Assembly: GCA_013696915.1 (NCBI GenBank)
Contig: JACCXR010000171.1
Span: 1 to 23,799 of the forward strand
Reading direction: 5' to 3'
Origin: Euzebyaceae bacterium
GTDB lineage: Bacteria; Actinomycetota; Nitriliruptoria; Euzebyales; Egibacteraceae
Length of the DNA stretch: 23,799 nucleotides
Shown here: one piece after another, positions 1-7,965 of the stretch
How positions within the stretch are numbered: the first letter of the stretch is position 1
How the letters are laid out: each line of letters starts with the position of its first letter
Made by a program: the position numbers and the translations under genes
The notes under the pieces: generated by a model
What the model was told of the DNA's origin: nothing
The model's database searches: none
Seen by the model: the letters and a program-made list of their open reading frames with translations, nothing else

Positions 1-32
1 GCCCCCGGCCGCCTCGGGTAAGCGCGCCAGGC

Positions 33-1397
33 TCACCCGGAGGCCGTGGCCGTGGGCGCGGGCGTCGTCGGTGTGGCGTTCGGCGCCGGCGGGACCCGGC
101 CGAAAAAGACCAGCTCGTGGTCACCGAGCAGGTCGGGGTGGAGGATCTTCACGAGGTCGGACAGGTAGAGGTCGGCGCGGGTGTAGGCGAGCTCGAAGAC
201 CGCGTTGCCGCCCTCGGGGGTCGTGGACTTGTCGTAGGCCCACACCTGCCCGTCGGCGAAGGCCTCGAACTCCGCGAAGCGCGGGTCCTGGGCGAGCAGG
301 TCGGACAGGGAGCCGTGCACCGACCCCGCCTGGAGCCAGGAGTCGGCGCCCGCCGCCCGGTCGAGGACGGTTTCGATGTCCAGCTCCAGCGCCCCGGTGG
401 AGTCGTCGTCGCCGAACACGTACTCCCCGCCGGCCTCGGCGATCGCCGTCGCGAGGTAGCTGCCGCCGCCGGGGACGTACCAGGTGCCCTCGAAGGGCGT
501 GTTCACGAGCACGGTGGGCCGTTCCTCCGCCCCCGCGGCCTGCTCCGCGACCGCGGTGTAGTCGCCCGCGATCTCGTCGAAGGCGGCCGTGGCGGCCGCC
601 TCGGCGTTGAGGAACAGCGCGGTGTACTTCAGCCATTCCGCCCGCCCCAGCAGGGTCGTCTCGTTGAAGTCGGCGTTGACGGCGGTGGGGACGCCGCCCT
701 CGACGAAGCGGCCGACGTCGTCGAGCACGGCGTCGCCGAACGCGTCGAGCAGCAGCAGGTCCGGGGCCAGAGCGATGAGCAGCTCAAGGTCCGGCTCGGG
801 CCCCGAGCCCGCCGACTCGATCGTGCCGCTGCCCAGCCCCTCCCGGACCGACGGCGTGCTGACGAACTCGGGGTTCGCCACGGCCGCGAGCGCGTCGACC
901 CGGTCGATGACGTCGAAGTGCGGCAGGTTCGTGGTCGTGAGCGTCGCGACGTCGGCGACCGGCACCTCGATCACCTGCGCGGCGGCGAGCTCACCGGACG
1001 CCTCCGGCGCCGGCGTGCCGCACTGCACGAGCACGTAGCGCAGCGGCTCGGTGTCGGGTGCGGCCGGTGGGACGACCTCGACGACCTTGTAGTTGGACTC
1101 GTAGGTGACGGACACCCCGACGGCGTGCTCGAAGGTCAGCTGCTCGGGGAAGTAGTCGGCCGCCGGGTCGAAGGACTCGACGCAGCCGTCGGCGAGGTTG
1201 GCGGTCGGAGCCGCGGCCCCCGTGGGGGTGGCGGCGAACGTCGGTGACGTGACGGCTTCGGTCGGGTCGGGCCCAGTGGTGTCCGGGGCCGGCTGGCCGC
1301 CGGCGTTGGAGGCGGGTGGGGAGTCCGCGCACGCGGCGAGGACGGCGACGGACAGCAGGAGCAGCGCGCGGGCGCGCGCCGGGAGGATGAGCGCCAA
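33..1397 (-). CDS. btuF: ABC transporter substrate-binding lipoprotein, probable cobalamin-binding protein (BtuF/FecB-like)
   Basis: This is a 454-aa extracytoplasmic binding protein of the helical-backbone type used for corrinoids and ferric siderophores. Residues 1-23 form a lipoprotein signal: a basic start, a Leu/Val core and a lipobox LAAC with Cys23. A Pro/Thr/Ala-rich linker follows. The body then carries features of the family, such as LLIALAPDLLLL and, near the C-terminus, DLVKILHPDLL. The start is TTG at 1397, with AAGGA six bases upstream. A cobalamin riboswitch lies directly upstream on the same strand, which favours B12 over iron as ligand. The permease and ATPase genes are not seen; they could lie past the left edge, where only 32 bases remain. 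The general role is clear. The specific ligand is inferred from the riboswitch. Confidence 0.85.
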   Translation of the reverse strand: MALILPARARALLLLSVAVLAACADSPPASNAGGQPAPDTTGPDPTEAVTSPTFAATPTGAAAPTANLADGCVESFDPAADYFPEQLTFEHAVGVSVTYESNYKVVEVVPPAAPDTEPLRYVLVQCGTPAPEASGELAAAQVIEVPVADVATLTTTNLPHFDVIDRVDALAAVANPEFVSTPSVREGLGSGTIESAGSGPEPDLELLIALAPDLLLLDAFGDAVLDDVGRFVEGGVPTAVNADFNETTLLGRAEWLKYTALFLNAEAAATAAFDEIAGDYTAVAEQAAGAEERPTVLVNTPFEGTWYVPGGGSYLATAIAEAGGEYVFGDDDSTGALELDIETVLDRAAGADSWLQAGSVHGSLSDLLAQDPRFAEFEAFADGQVWAYDKSTTPEGGNAVFELAYTRADLYLSDLVKILHPDLLGDHELVFFGRVPPAPNATPTTPAPTATASG

Positions 1398-1424
1398 GAG
1401 TCTTCCTTGCCTCGAGGAATTGGA

Positions 1425-1590
1425 CGGACAGCCGCAGCCGGTCTCCTGGCTCCCGGATCGACGCGAACGCCGCCTTCCCAGGTCCTGCTCGGACCCAGTG
1501 GCTTCATGGCGCGAACTACCCGGTCACAGTGGCGAGGACCACGCCGGAATCTCACCGGCTTCCCGTGCACTGCGGCACTCCCACGATAGC
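1425..1590 (-). promoter_or_regulatory. Cobalamin (adenosylcobalamin) riboswitch
   Basis: Read on the minus strand, the segment has the conserved cobalamin riboswitch blocks in order. First comes GGGAAGCCGGTGAGATTCCG (near 1547-1566), then CGCCACTGTGACCGG (B12 box near 1525-1540). Next is AAGCCACTGGGTCC, then GACCTGGGAAGG, and finally the 3' block GATCCGGGAGCCAGGAGACC. The 3' end lies about 30 bases before the TTG start of the binding-protein gene. When bound by cobalamin, this class normally lowers expression of the downstream uptake gene. The outer boundaries are approximate because I could not fold the RNA. Confidence 0.93.
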
Positions 1591-1622
1591 CGGTGAAGGC
1601 ACCGCGCGGAAACCCCGGCGGC
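1588..1622. repeat. Direct repeat A, copy 1
   Basis: This is a 35-bp direct repeat matching 2960-2994 with one mismatch (G at 1617, A at 2989); the first 29 bases are identical. It contains a small stem-loop, CGGTG-AAGG-CACCG. This copy abuts the 5' end of the cobalamin riboswitch. The two copies bracket the RES/Xre toxin-antitoxin pair. Confidence 0.9.
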
Positions 1623-1710
1623 CCGGTGGGCCCGTGGGCGTGGGTTGGCGAGGTTGAGAGCCTGGAGCAGGATCCCCGAGGATGATGGTCGTTCCGACGC
1701 GTGGATGAGC

Positions 1711-2361
1711 TCAGCCCGGAGGTTCGGCGATCTCCACCTCGGCCCGCCGCGGCACGGGCTCGACGACGATGTCGAACATCGCGCGCAGCGCGTCGAGGTG
1801 GTCGGCCCCCGGGCTGACGCCGTCCAACGCGGTCCACTGCGGGTCATCCGAATCCGGGGCGCCGGCCGGTCCGAAGACGGCGACGCCGCGGCTGGCGGCC
1901 GGGTCGAGGCGCAGCCAGGCGACGATGCCTCCCCGGCCGTCGGCGTGGAGGGCGTCCGCCCAAGCCCATGGCAGCGTGTAGGGCGTCACGATGCCGAGCT
2001 CCTTCGGGACGCGGGAGCGGCGATCGGTGGCATCGGCCACCGTGGCAGGGTGGCGCAGAGTCCCGCTGTGGACGCGCAGCCGGTGGACCGTCTCCACGGT
2101 CACCACGGGCGACAGCTCGTCGGGCTCGGCGAGCTTCTCGATGAGCGCACCGACCGGATCGTCGGCGAAGTAGCAGGTGCCGTGCGGCGTCTCGAGGTCG
2201 AAGCGCCCCGGGTCGGGGTTGTCGGTGCGGCTCGCGAACCACCAGAGGCCGTAGCCCTTCCAGGTGGCCCGATGGACGACGACCGCGCCGATCGGCAGGT
2301 CGGGAACGCGGGCGATCGCCGCGGCGGTCGGGGCCCGTAGCGCCGAGGTCGCCCGCGTCAC
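1711..2361 (-). CDS. RES-domain toxin (MbcT-like NAD+ phosphorylase family)
   Basis: This is a 216-aa RES-domain protein. In the characterised mycobacterial pair, the MbcT toxin degrades NAD+ by phosphorolysis until its antitoxin blocks it. RES-family landmarks are VVHRATW (conserved Arg), the WFASR segment, GTCYFADDPVGALIEKLAEP (the conserved Gly/Tyr/Phe stretch and Glu) and VPKEL further on. The third defining residue, Ser, I could not place with certainty. The frame stays open upstream, but I chose the GTG at 2361. It overlaps the antitoxin stop in a GTGA, giving coupled translation, and the extra upstream residues are an Arg-rich shadow. The antitoxin gene comes first, as is usual for RES/Xre pairs. 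The pair sits between the two copies of direct repeat A. Confidence 0.86.
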   Translation of the reverse strand: MTRATSALRAPTAAAIARVPDLPIGAVVVHRATWKGYGLWWFASRTDNPDPGRFDLETPHGTCYFADDPVGALIEKLAEPDELSPVVTVETVHRLRVHSGTLRHPATVADATDRRSRVPKELGIVTPYTLPWAWADALHADGRGGIVAWLRLDPAASRGVAVFGPAGAPDSDDPQWTALDGVSPGADHLDALRAMFDIVVEPVPRRAEVEIAEPPG

Positions 2362-2912
2362 GCCGCGGCGCGGCTGCGGAAGCGGCTGGCGGCCTGCCGC
2401 AGACGATCGTCGAGCCCGTGGGTGTCCAGCCATCGCAGCGGGCTCGCGCCGTCCAGGTCGCGGCGCGGGCCGGTGATCCACGCGGCGACGGTCCACCCGT
2501 CGAAGCGGTCGGTCGGTAGCTGGCGGAGCAGCCCGATGACGTCGTCCCGGACTCGCCGCCCCCGGAACTGGAAGGTCGGGTACACCCACTTGCCGTCAGC
2601 GGTCCGGCAGCCCAGCAACGTCCCGCGGTCTCGGCGGTCGCGGACGGCCACACCGGTGATCTGCTCGCCCGGGACGCCCAGCATCCTCGTCAGCTGCCCG
2701 GTGGTGTAAAAGGGCCCGATCCGGTCGTTCCACACGTCCGGGGTGGGCAAGGCCGAGACCATGTAGTCGACCAACGCCTCGACGCCGCCCAGGTCAGCGA
2801 CGGACACCCCTGCCCGGTCGAGCCGTGCGAGGTACGCCCGCACCCGTGGCCGGAGCGCCTCGCCCAGCCGCTCGTCGAGCTGTGCCGCTGCTCCCGCTGC
2901 CATGGTGCCCAT
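2358..2912 (-). CDS. Xre/MbcA/ParS-family antitoxin partner of the RES toxin
   Basis: This 184-aa protein should neutralise the RES toxin and repress the operon. Its middle reads FYTTGQLTRMLGVPGEQITG, consistent with a helix-turn-helix DNA-binding segment. The C-terminus has GWTVAAWITGPRRDLDGASP followed by LRWLDTHG, resembling the toxin-binding domain of the MbcA/ParS family (W...LxGxSPLxWL). Two ATG codons compete: 2912 and 2903. A TAGTCT hexamer lies only one base before the first. If it is the -10 box, the second ATG is the start, on an almost leaderless message. The 3' end overlaps the toxin start by four bases. The family call rests on the C-terminal motif and the neighbour. Confidence 0.8.
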   Translation of the reverse strand: MGTMAAGAAAQLDERLGEALRPRVRAYLARLDRAGVSVADLGGVEALVDYMVSALPTPDVWNDRIGPFYTTGQLTRMLGVPGEQITGVAVRDRRDRGTLLGCRTADGKWVYPTFQFRGRRVRDDVIGLLRQLPTDRFDGWTVAAWITGPRRDLDGASPLRWLDTHGLDDRLRQAASRFRSRAAA

Positions 2913-2959
2913 CAGACTACCGCAAGGCGGGAAAGGGCAAGGTGGGTAAGGGCGGTGTC

Positions 2960-2994
2960 AGCCGGTGAAGGCACCGCGCGGAAACCCCAGCGGC
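2960..2994. repeat. Direct repeat A, copy 2
   Basis: This is the second copy of the 35-bp direct repeat (34 of 35 bases match 1588-1622). It lies between the antitoxin gene and the 3' end of livF. The distance between copies is 1372 bp. The repeat could be a junction duplication left by insertion of the toxin-antitoxin segment, or a dispersed REP-like stem-loop unit. Confidence 0.88.
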
Positions 2995-3066
2995 GGCGCC
3001 CCCGGGACGCGCCCTCGCCGTGGTCGCCCCCACGTCGGCGGCCTGGCCACTGCCGCGCATCGCGCG

Positions 3067-3819
3067 CTACCGGGCGACCTCGGTGTAGCCACGGCCGAGG
3101 TAGGCGGCCTGGACGCGAGAGTCGTCCAGCAGCGCCTTCGGCGTCCCCTGCAGGAGCACCTGCCCGCGGTCCAGCACGATCGCCCGGTCGGCGATGCGCA
3201 GCGCCGCCCGGGCGTTCTGCTCCACCAGGACGATCCCGAGGTCACCCTGGTCGCGGAGGCGGCCGAGCACCGCGAAGATCTCGCTGACGAGCTTCGGCGC
3301 AAGGCCCAGGCTCGGCTCGTCGAGCAGGAGCAGCTTCGGGCCGGCCATCAGCCCGCGACCGATCGCGAGCATCTGCTGCTCGCCGCCGCTCAGCGTCCCC
3401 GCCGGCTGCGCGAGGCGGTCCGCGAGGCGAGGGAACAGGTCGAGGACGAAGCGACGGTCCCGCTCGACCGCCTCACCGCTCCCGCGCCGCCGGGCGTACG
3501 CGCCGAGGGACAGGTTGTCCGCGACGCTCATCCCGGGGAACACCAGGCGGTTCTCGGGGACGTGCGCGAGCCCGGCGCTCGCCAGCTTCTCGGCCGCCAT
3601 CCCGGTCACGGCTCGCCCGTCGAGGAGAACCCGCCCGGCGCGCGCCGGCAGCAGACCGGAGATCACCCGCAGCAGCGTCGTCTTCCCGGCCCCGTTCGCC
3701 CCGACGACGGCGAGCAGCTCGCCCGGCGCGACCGCCAGGCCGAGGCCGTGCAGCACCTCGATCCGCCCGTAGCCGGCCGACAGGCCCTCGACGGTCAGCC
3801 GTGGCGCTGCCTGGGTCAC
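3067..3819 (-). CDS. livF: Branched-chain-amino-acid-type ABC transporter ATPase LivF
   Basis: This 250-aa cytoplasmic ATPase is one of the two that power a HAAT-family importer. Walker A GANGAGKTT is at residues 40-48, the ABC signature LSGGE at 143-147 and Walker B LLLLDEP at 163-169. The short 'ENRLVFPGMSV' segment near 90-99 is typical of LivF rather than LivG. The start is GTG at 3819, overlapping the livM-livG stop as GTGA. The gene is the last of the operon. Transporters of this family import branched-chain amino acids, amides, urea or aromatic acids, so the name gives the family and not the substrate. Confidence 0.93.
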   Translation of the reverse strand: MTQAAPRLTVEGLSAGYGRIEVLHGLGLAVAPGELLAVVGANGAGKTTLLRVISGLLPARAGRVLLDGRAVTGMAAEKLASAGLAHVPENRLVFPGMSVADNLSLGAYARRRGSGEAVERDRRFVLDLFPRLADRLAQPAGTLSGGEQQMLAIGRGLMAGPKLLLLDEPSLGLAPKLVSEIFAVLGRLRDQGDLGIVLVEQNARAALRIADRAIVLDRGQVLLQGTPKALLDDSRVQAAYLGRGYTEVAR

Positions 3820-5771
3820 GCCGGGCCGCCGAGCGTGGTCTGTTCCGCATCGGCGCCGAGGTAGGCCTCGATCACGGCGGGGTCGTCGGAGACCTCCGAA
3901 GGGGCGCCGTACGCGATGCGGTGGCCGTCGTCGAGGACGGCCACGCGGTCGGCGAGCGCCATCACGGCCTCGATGTCGTGCTCGACGAGCAGGATCGCCA
4001 TGCCGCCGGCGCGCAGGCGGCGGAGCAGGCGGGCGAGGGCGGCGCGCTCGAAGGCGGACAGGCCCGCCATCGGTTCGTCGAGCAGCAGCAGGTCGGGCTC
4101 GGTGGCCAGCGCACGGGCGATCTCGACCAGGCGCTGGCGGCCGAACGGCAGGTCCGCGGCCGGTGAGTCGGCGACGTCGCCGAGGCCGAGGAGTTCCACG
4201 AGCCGGCGGGCCTCGGCGTCGATCGCGTGTTCCTCCGCCCGGGCCGGCAGCGCGAGCGCGCCGGCCACGACGCCCGCGCGGCTGCGCAGGTGACGCCCGA
4301 CCGCGACGTTGCCGACCACCGTCATCGACGAGAAGATCTCGAGATTCTGGAAGGTGCGGGCGGCGCGGGCGGCGGCGACGGCGTGAGGGCGGCGGCCCTC
4401 GACCCGGGCGCCACCGACCTCGACCGTGCCGGCCGTCGGTGGGAGCACGCCGGACACGACGTTGAACAGCGTCGTCTTCCCGGCGCCGTTCGGGCCGATC
4501 AGACCGACGATCTCCCCGGTGCGGACCTCGAGATCGACCGACTGCACCGCCCGCACGCCGCCGAAGTGCAGCTCCAGGCCGCGCACGACCAGCACGGCGG
4601 TGCCGGGCGCCGGCCGGCCCTCACGGGGCAGCAGCGGTGAGGTGTCGCCGGCGGCCTCGTCACCGGCCGCGGTCGGACCCTCCCCGCCGCCGTCGGGCAC
4701 CGTGGTACGCGGCCGCCGACGGGCGCCGGGCAACCGTGCGAGCCGCGCGCCGGCGGACACGAAGCCACCCGGGAGGTAGATGACCGCAAGCACCAGCACG
4801 ATGCCGAAGCCGATCAGCTGGTACTCGCCGCTGGCTCCGGGGATGACCCGCGGGATGTAGGTGGTGAGCGCCTCGCTGAGCCCCCGCACGAAGATCGCGC
4901 CCACGATGGCGCCCCAGACGCTGGCCAGCCCGCCGACGACGGCCATCAGCAGCAGTTCGACCGAGAGCAGGAACGACGCCGCCTGGGCGTTCACGACCCC
5001 CACCAGGTGCGCGTAGCAGCTCCCCGCGATCGCGGCCAGCCCGGCCGACAGCACGAACACCTGCACCCGCAGGCGGAACGTGTCGACGCCCAGTGTCTCC
5101 GCGGCGACCTCGGAGTCGTTCACCGCGCCCAGCGCGCGTCCCACCCGCCCGGACGCCAGGTTGCGGGCCAGGATCAGCGCGCCGACCACGACGGACCAGA
5201 CCAGCCAGAACTGTTCCCGCGGCGAGTCGTACAGCCGCCCGTTGAACTCGACCTTGCGGATGCCGAAGATGCCCGACTGTCCGCCCGTGAAGTCCCACTG
5301 GTTGGCGACGACCGCGACGATGATCCCGAAGCCGAGGGTCGCCAGGGCCAGGTAGTGCCCCCGCAGGCGCAGGATCGGCGTCCCCACCGCCGCCGCCGCG
5401 ACCATCGTCACCGCGACCGCGACCACCGAGGCGAGCAGCGCGTTCTGCTCGTAGCGGGTCGTCAGGATCGCTGAGGTGTAGGCGCCGATCGCGAGGAACC
5501 CGGCCTGCCCGAGACTGATCTGGCCCGCGAGGCCGAGCAGCAGCGACAGCCCCAGGGCCGCCAGCGCGAACACGCCGGCGAAGACCGCCACGAACACCAG
5601 TTGCGGGCTCGCCAGCAGCGGGAAGGCGACGACGCCCGCGATCAGGACGGCCAAGCCGGCGGAGTCGCGCAACAGCCGCCGGCGCTGCGCCGCTCCGCCG
5701 GTCGTCATCCGCATCCCGCCGCCGGAGCTGTCCTCGGCGAGGGCATCCGCGGTCTCGGCAGCGTCGTTCAC
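3816..5771 (-). CDS. LivM-LivG fusion: ABC permease joined to ATPase
   Basis: This 651-aa protein joins two subunits of the Liv importer. Residues about 35-345 are the LivM permease, with many hydrophobic helices and the family signatures GLAGQISLGQAGFLAIGAY (81-99) and LRGHYLALATLGFG (136-149). A charged, Pro/Gly-rich linker of about 45 residues follows (346-391). Residues about 392-651 are LivG: Walker A GPNGAGKTT at 426-433, signature LPFGRQR at 541-547, Walker B LLLLDEP at 561-567 and switch His in LLVEHDIEAV. The start is GTG at 5771, overlapping the livH stop by four bases. An ATG at residue 20 is an alternative. The frame is open further upstream, but that part is a shadow of livH. I saw no in-frame stop or start codon in the linker suggesting two separate genes. 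Confidence 0.92.
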   Translation of the reverse strand: MNDAAETADALAEDSSGGGMRMTTGGAAQRRRLLRDSAGLAVLIAGVVAFPLLASPQLVFVAVFAGVFALAALGLSLLLGLAGQISLGQAGFLAIGAYTSAILTTRYEQNALLASVVAVAVTMVAAAAVGTPILRLRGHYLALATLGFGIIVAVVANQWDFTGGQSGIFGIRKVEFNGRLYDSPREQFWLVWSVVVGALILARNLASGRVGRALGAVNDSEVAAETLGVDTFRLRVQVFVLSAGLAAIAGSCYAHLVGVVNAQAASFLLSVELLLMAVVGGLASVWGAIVGAIFVRGLSEALTTYIPRVIPGASGEYQLIGFGIVLVLAVIYLPGGFVSAGARLARLPGARRRPRTTVPDGGGEGPTAAGDEAAGDTSPLLPREGRPAPGTAVLVVRGLELHFGGVRAVQSVDLEVRTGEIVGLIGPNGAGKTTLFNVVSGVLPPTAGTVEVGGARVEGRRPHAVAAARAARTFQNLEIFSSMTVVGNVAVGRHLRSRAGVVAGALALPARAEEHAIDAEARRLVELLGLGDVADSPAADLPFGRQRLVEIARALATEPDLLLLDEPMAGLSAFERAALARLLRRLRAGGMAILLVEHDIEAVMALADRVAVLDDGHRIAYGAPSEVSDDPAVIEAYLGADAEQTTLGGPA

Positions 5772-6652
5772 ACGCGCGCGGCTGCCTGGGTCCGGCCGAA
5801 CACGCCGCCGGGCCGGGCGACCAGCACGACGATGAGCACGAAGAACGCGATCGCGTCCCGCAGCCCGGAGCTGACGTAGAACGCTCCCAGGCTCTCGACG
5901 ACGCCCAGCAGGAGCCCCCCGGCGATCGCGGCGGGGATCGACGCGAGCCCGCCCAGGCTGGCGGCGACGAAGCCCTTCAGCCCCAGGAACAGGCCGATGT
6001 TCCAGTCCGTCTGGATGACGGGGCTCGACACGACGCCCGCGACGGCGCCGACGGTCCCGGCGAGGACGAACGACAGGGTCGACATCCTGGCGGGCGAGAC
6101 CCCCACCAGCCGGGCGGCGGTCGGCTGCTCCGCGCACGCCCGGAACGCCTTGCCGGTCACCGTGCGCTCCAGGAATGCGTACAGGCCCAGCGCCGCGACG
6201 AGCGTGGCCGCCAGGATCCACAGGTCCTGGGGCCGGACGAGCACGCCGCCGAACGACAGGATCCCCCCGGTGAACGCCGGCAGCGCCTTGGACTGCGGGC
6301 CCTCGATCAGCAGAACCGATGCCTTCAGCGTGATCGAGACGCCCAGCGTCAACATGATGTAGGCGACCACCGACGACCCGGCCGCCGGCGCGATCGCGAC
6401 CCGCTCGACGACCGCGGCGCCCAGCGCCACGACCAGCACGGCGAGCAACCCCGCGATCGGCAGCGGCAGTCCCGCGGCGAGCAGCGCGATCGCGACGAAG
6501 GCGGCCACCATCGCGAACTCCCCCTGCGCGAGGTTGATGATCCCCGTGACCGAGTGGATGGTCACGAAGCCAACCGCGACCAGCCCGTAGGCCGATCCCG
6601 CCGAGAGTCCCGCGACCGTCAGCTGCAGGAAGTCGATCACACCGGCGGTCAC
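5768..6652 (-). CDS. livH: Branched-chain-amino-acid-type ABC transporter permease LivH
   Basis: This is a 294-aa polytopic inner-membrane permease of the HAAT family. Family signatures are GSAYGLVAVGFVTIHSVTGI followed by INLAQGEFAMVAAF near the N-terminus, and KAFRACAEQPTAARLVGV and GLKGFVAASLGGLASIPAAI further on. The start is GTG at 6652, overlapping the stop of the binding-protein gene as GTGA. The 3' end overlaps the livM-livG fusion in the same way, so the subunits are likely made in step. It should pair with the LivM half of the fusion to form the membrane channel. Confidence 0.93.
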   Translation of the reverse strand: MTAGVIDFLQLTVAGLSAGSAYGLVAVGFVTIHSVTGIINLAQGEFAMVAAFVAIALLAAGLPLPIAGLLAVLVVALGAAVVERVAIAPAAGSSVVAYIMLTLGVSITLKASVLLIEGPQSKALPAFTGGILSFGGVLVRPQDLWILAATLVAALGLYAFLERTVTGKAFRACAEQPTAARLVGVSPARMSTLSFVLAGTVGAVAGVVSSPVIQTDWNIGLFLGLKGFVAASLGGLASIPAAIAGGLLLGVVESLGAFYVSSGLRDAIAFFVLIVVLVARPGGVFGRTQAAARV

Positions 6653-7965
6653 GAACCGTCTGGCTGGTCGGCGGCCAGCGTCCAGTCGCCGCCGGCGACC
6701 TCGACGATGACGAGCGCGTCGCTCGTCAGCCCGGAGTGGTCCTCGGGGCTCATCTGGAACACGCCGGAGATGCCGGTCAGCTCCGCCGTCTCGAGGTAGT
6801 CGCGCACGGCGGCGGGATCGGTACCGACCTCGCCGAATGCCTGGACGGCGAGCTGGAAGGCGTCGTAGGCGTGACCGGCGAACGTCGACGGTGGCGCGCC
6901 GTACGCCTCCTGGTAGTCCGCGACGAAGGTCGTGATCACCTCTTTCTGCGGGTCGTCGTCACCGAGTTCGTCGGCGACGAGCAGCCGCCCGATCGGGAAG
7001 ACCACGCCCTCGGCGGCGGGGCCGGCGACCTCCAGGAACACCTGGTTGCCGATGCCGTGGCTGTGCATGAGGGGGGTGTCGAGCCCGAGGTCGCGGTACG
7101 CCTGCGTGGCCGTCGCCGCGGCGGGCGGGATCCCCCAGATGACGTTGACGTCCGCGCCGGCGGACCGCAGGCTCACCATCTGGGCGGTGAACTCGGTGGC
7201 GTCGGTCGCGAAGCGTTCCTCGACCGCGACGATGTCCGCGTTGCCGCTGACGTCCCGGAAGAGGTCGGCGACGCCCTCGCCGAACGCCGAGGCGTCGCGC
7301 GCCAGCCCCACCGTCTCCCAGCCCTGCGTCTCCATGTAGGCGACGATCTTCTCGATCACCACGCGGTCGTTCTGCGCGGTCTTGAACACCCACTCGGAGC
7401 CGTCGACGATCGCCTGGTTCGCCGCCAGGGAGATCATCGGGACCTCTGCCTGCTCGGCCAGTGGGCGCATCGCCAGGCTGGGGCCGGTGCGGCTGGCGCC
7501 GAGGATGATGTCGACCTCCTCCTGCAGCAGGGACGTGAGCTGCGTCGCCGCCTCGTCCTCGCGGGACTGGTTGTCGCGGATGTCCAGCTCGACCTCCCGC
7601 CCGTCCACGCCACCGGCGGCGTTGATCTGCTCGGTGAGCAGCTGGAGCGTGTCCCGCTCGGGCCCGCCGAGGTTGGCCCCCGGGCCGGTGATGTCGAGGA
7701 CGGCGCCCATGCGGATCGGGCCCTCCTCGGCGTCGGCGTCCCCGGCGGTCTCCGTGGCGGTCGCCGCGCCGGTCTCGGTGGCGGTGTCCGGCGTGTCGGT
7801 GGCCTCGGTGGCCTCGGTGCCGCCGTCCTCGGTATCGACCGTCGCGACGGTTTCCTCGCCGGCGGGTTCGGTGGCGACCGGGTCCGCCGCCTCCTCGGCG
7901 CAGGCGGCCAGCAGGAACAGCACGGACAGCAGTGCGCAGACGTGGCGGAACGACCAGCGGGTCAT
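6649..7965 (-). CDS. Liv-type ABC transporter substrate-binding lipoprotein (LivJ-like)
   Basis: This 438-aa binding protein of type I periplasmic fold is anchored as a lipoprotein: hydrophobic residues 9-21 end in lipobox LAAC with Cys22. An acidic and Thr-rich linker follows (about residues 23-75). The receptor domain then begins with PIRMGAVLDITGPGANLG, the usual HAAT start. The frame extends 15 codons upstream, but the ATG at 7965 is preferred because it has GGAGGAG eight bases before it and gives a clean signal peptide. The ATG overlaps the stop of the upstream 50-codon ORF (ATGA). The ligand is unknown; the divergent aromatic hydroxylase makes an aromatic acid plausible. It is first in the transporter set and fourfold overlapped with it. 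Confidence 0.92.
   Translation of the reverse strand: MTRWSFRHVCALLSVLFLLAACAEEAADPVATEPAGEETVATVDTEDGGTEATEATDTPDTATETGAATATETAGDADAEEGPIRMGAVLDITGPGANLGGPERDTLQLLTEQINAAGGVDGREVELDIRDNQSREDEAATQLTSLLQEEVDIILGASRTGPSLAMRPLAEQAEVPMISLAANQAIVDGSEWVFKTAQNDRVVIEKIVAYMETQGWETVGLARDASAFGEGVADLFRDVSGNADIVAVEERFATDATEFTAQMVSLRSAGADVNVIWGIPPAAATATQAYRDLGLDTPLMHSHGIGNQVFLEVAGPAAEGVVFPIGRLLVADELGDDDPQKEVITTFVADYQEAYGAPPSTFAGHAYDAFQLAVQAFGEVGTDPAAVRDYLETAELTGISGVFQMSPEDHSGLTSDALVIVEVAGGDWTLAADQPDGS

Noticed and set aside
2362..2589. The upstream extension of the RES toxin
   Set aside because: It overlaps the antitoxin gene in another frame. The GTG at 2361 forms the expected four-base overlap and starts the RES domain correctly.
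1588..2994. A transposon or IS element carrying the RES/Xre pair
   Set aside because: There is no transposase, no terminal inverted repeat and no short target duplication; only the direct repeats are seen.
5772..6221. The upstream extension of the LivM-LivG frame
   Set aside because: Its 150 residues overlap livH in another frame and are Arg/Gly-rich. The GTG at 5771 overlapping the livH stop is the better start.
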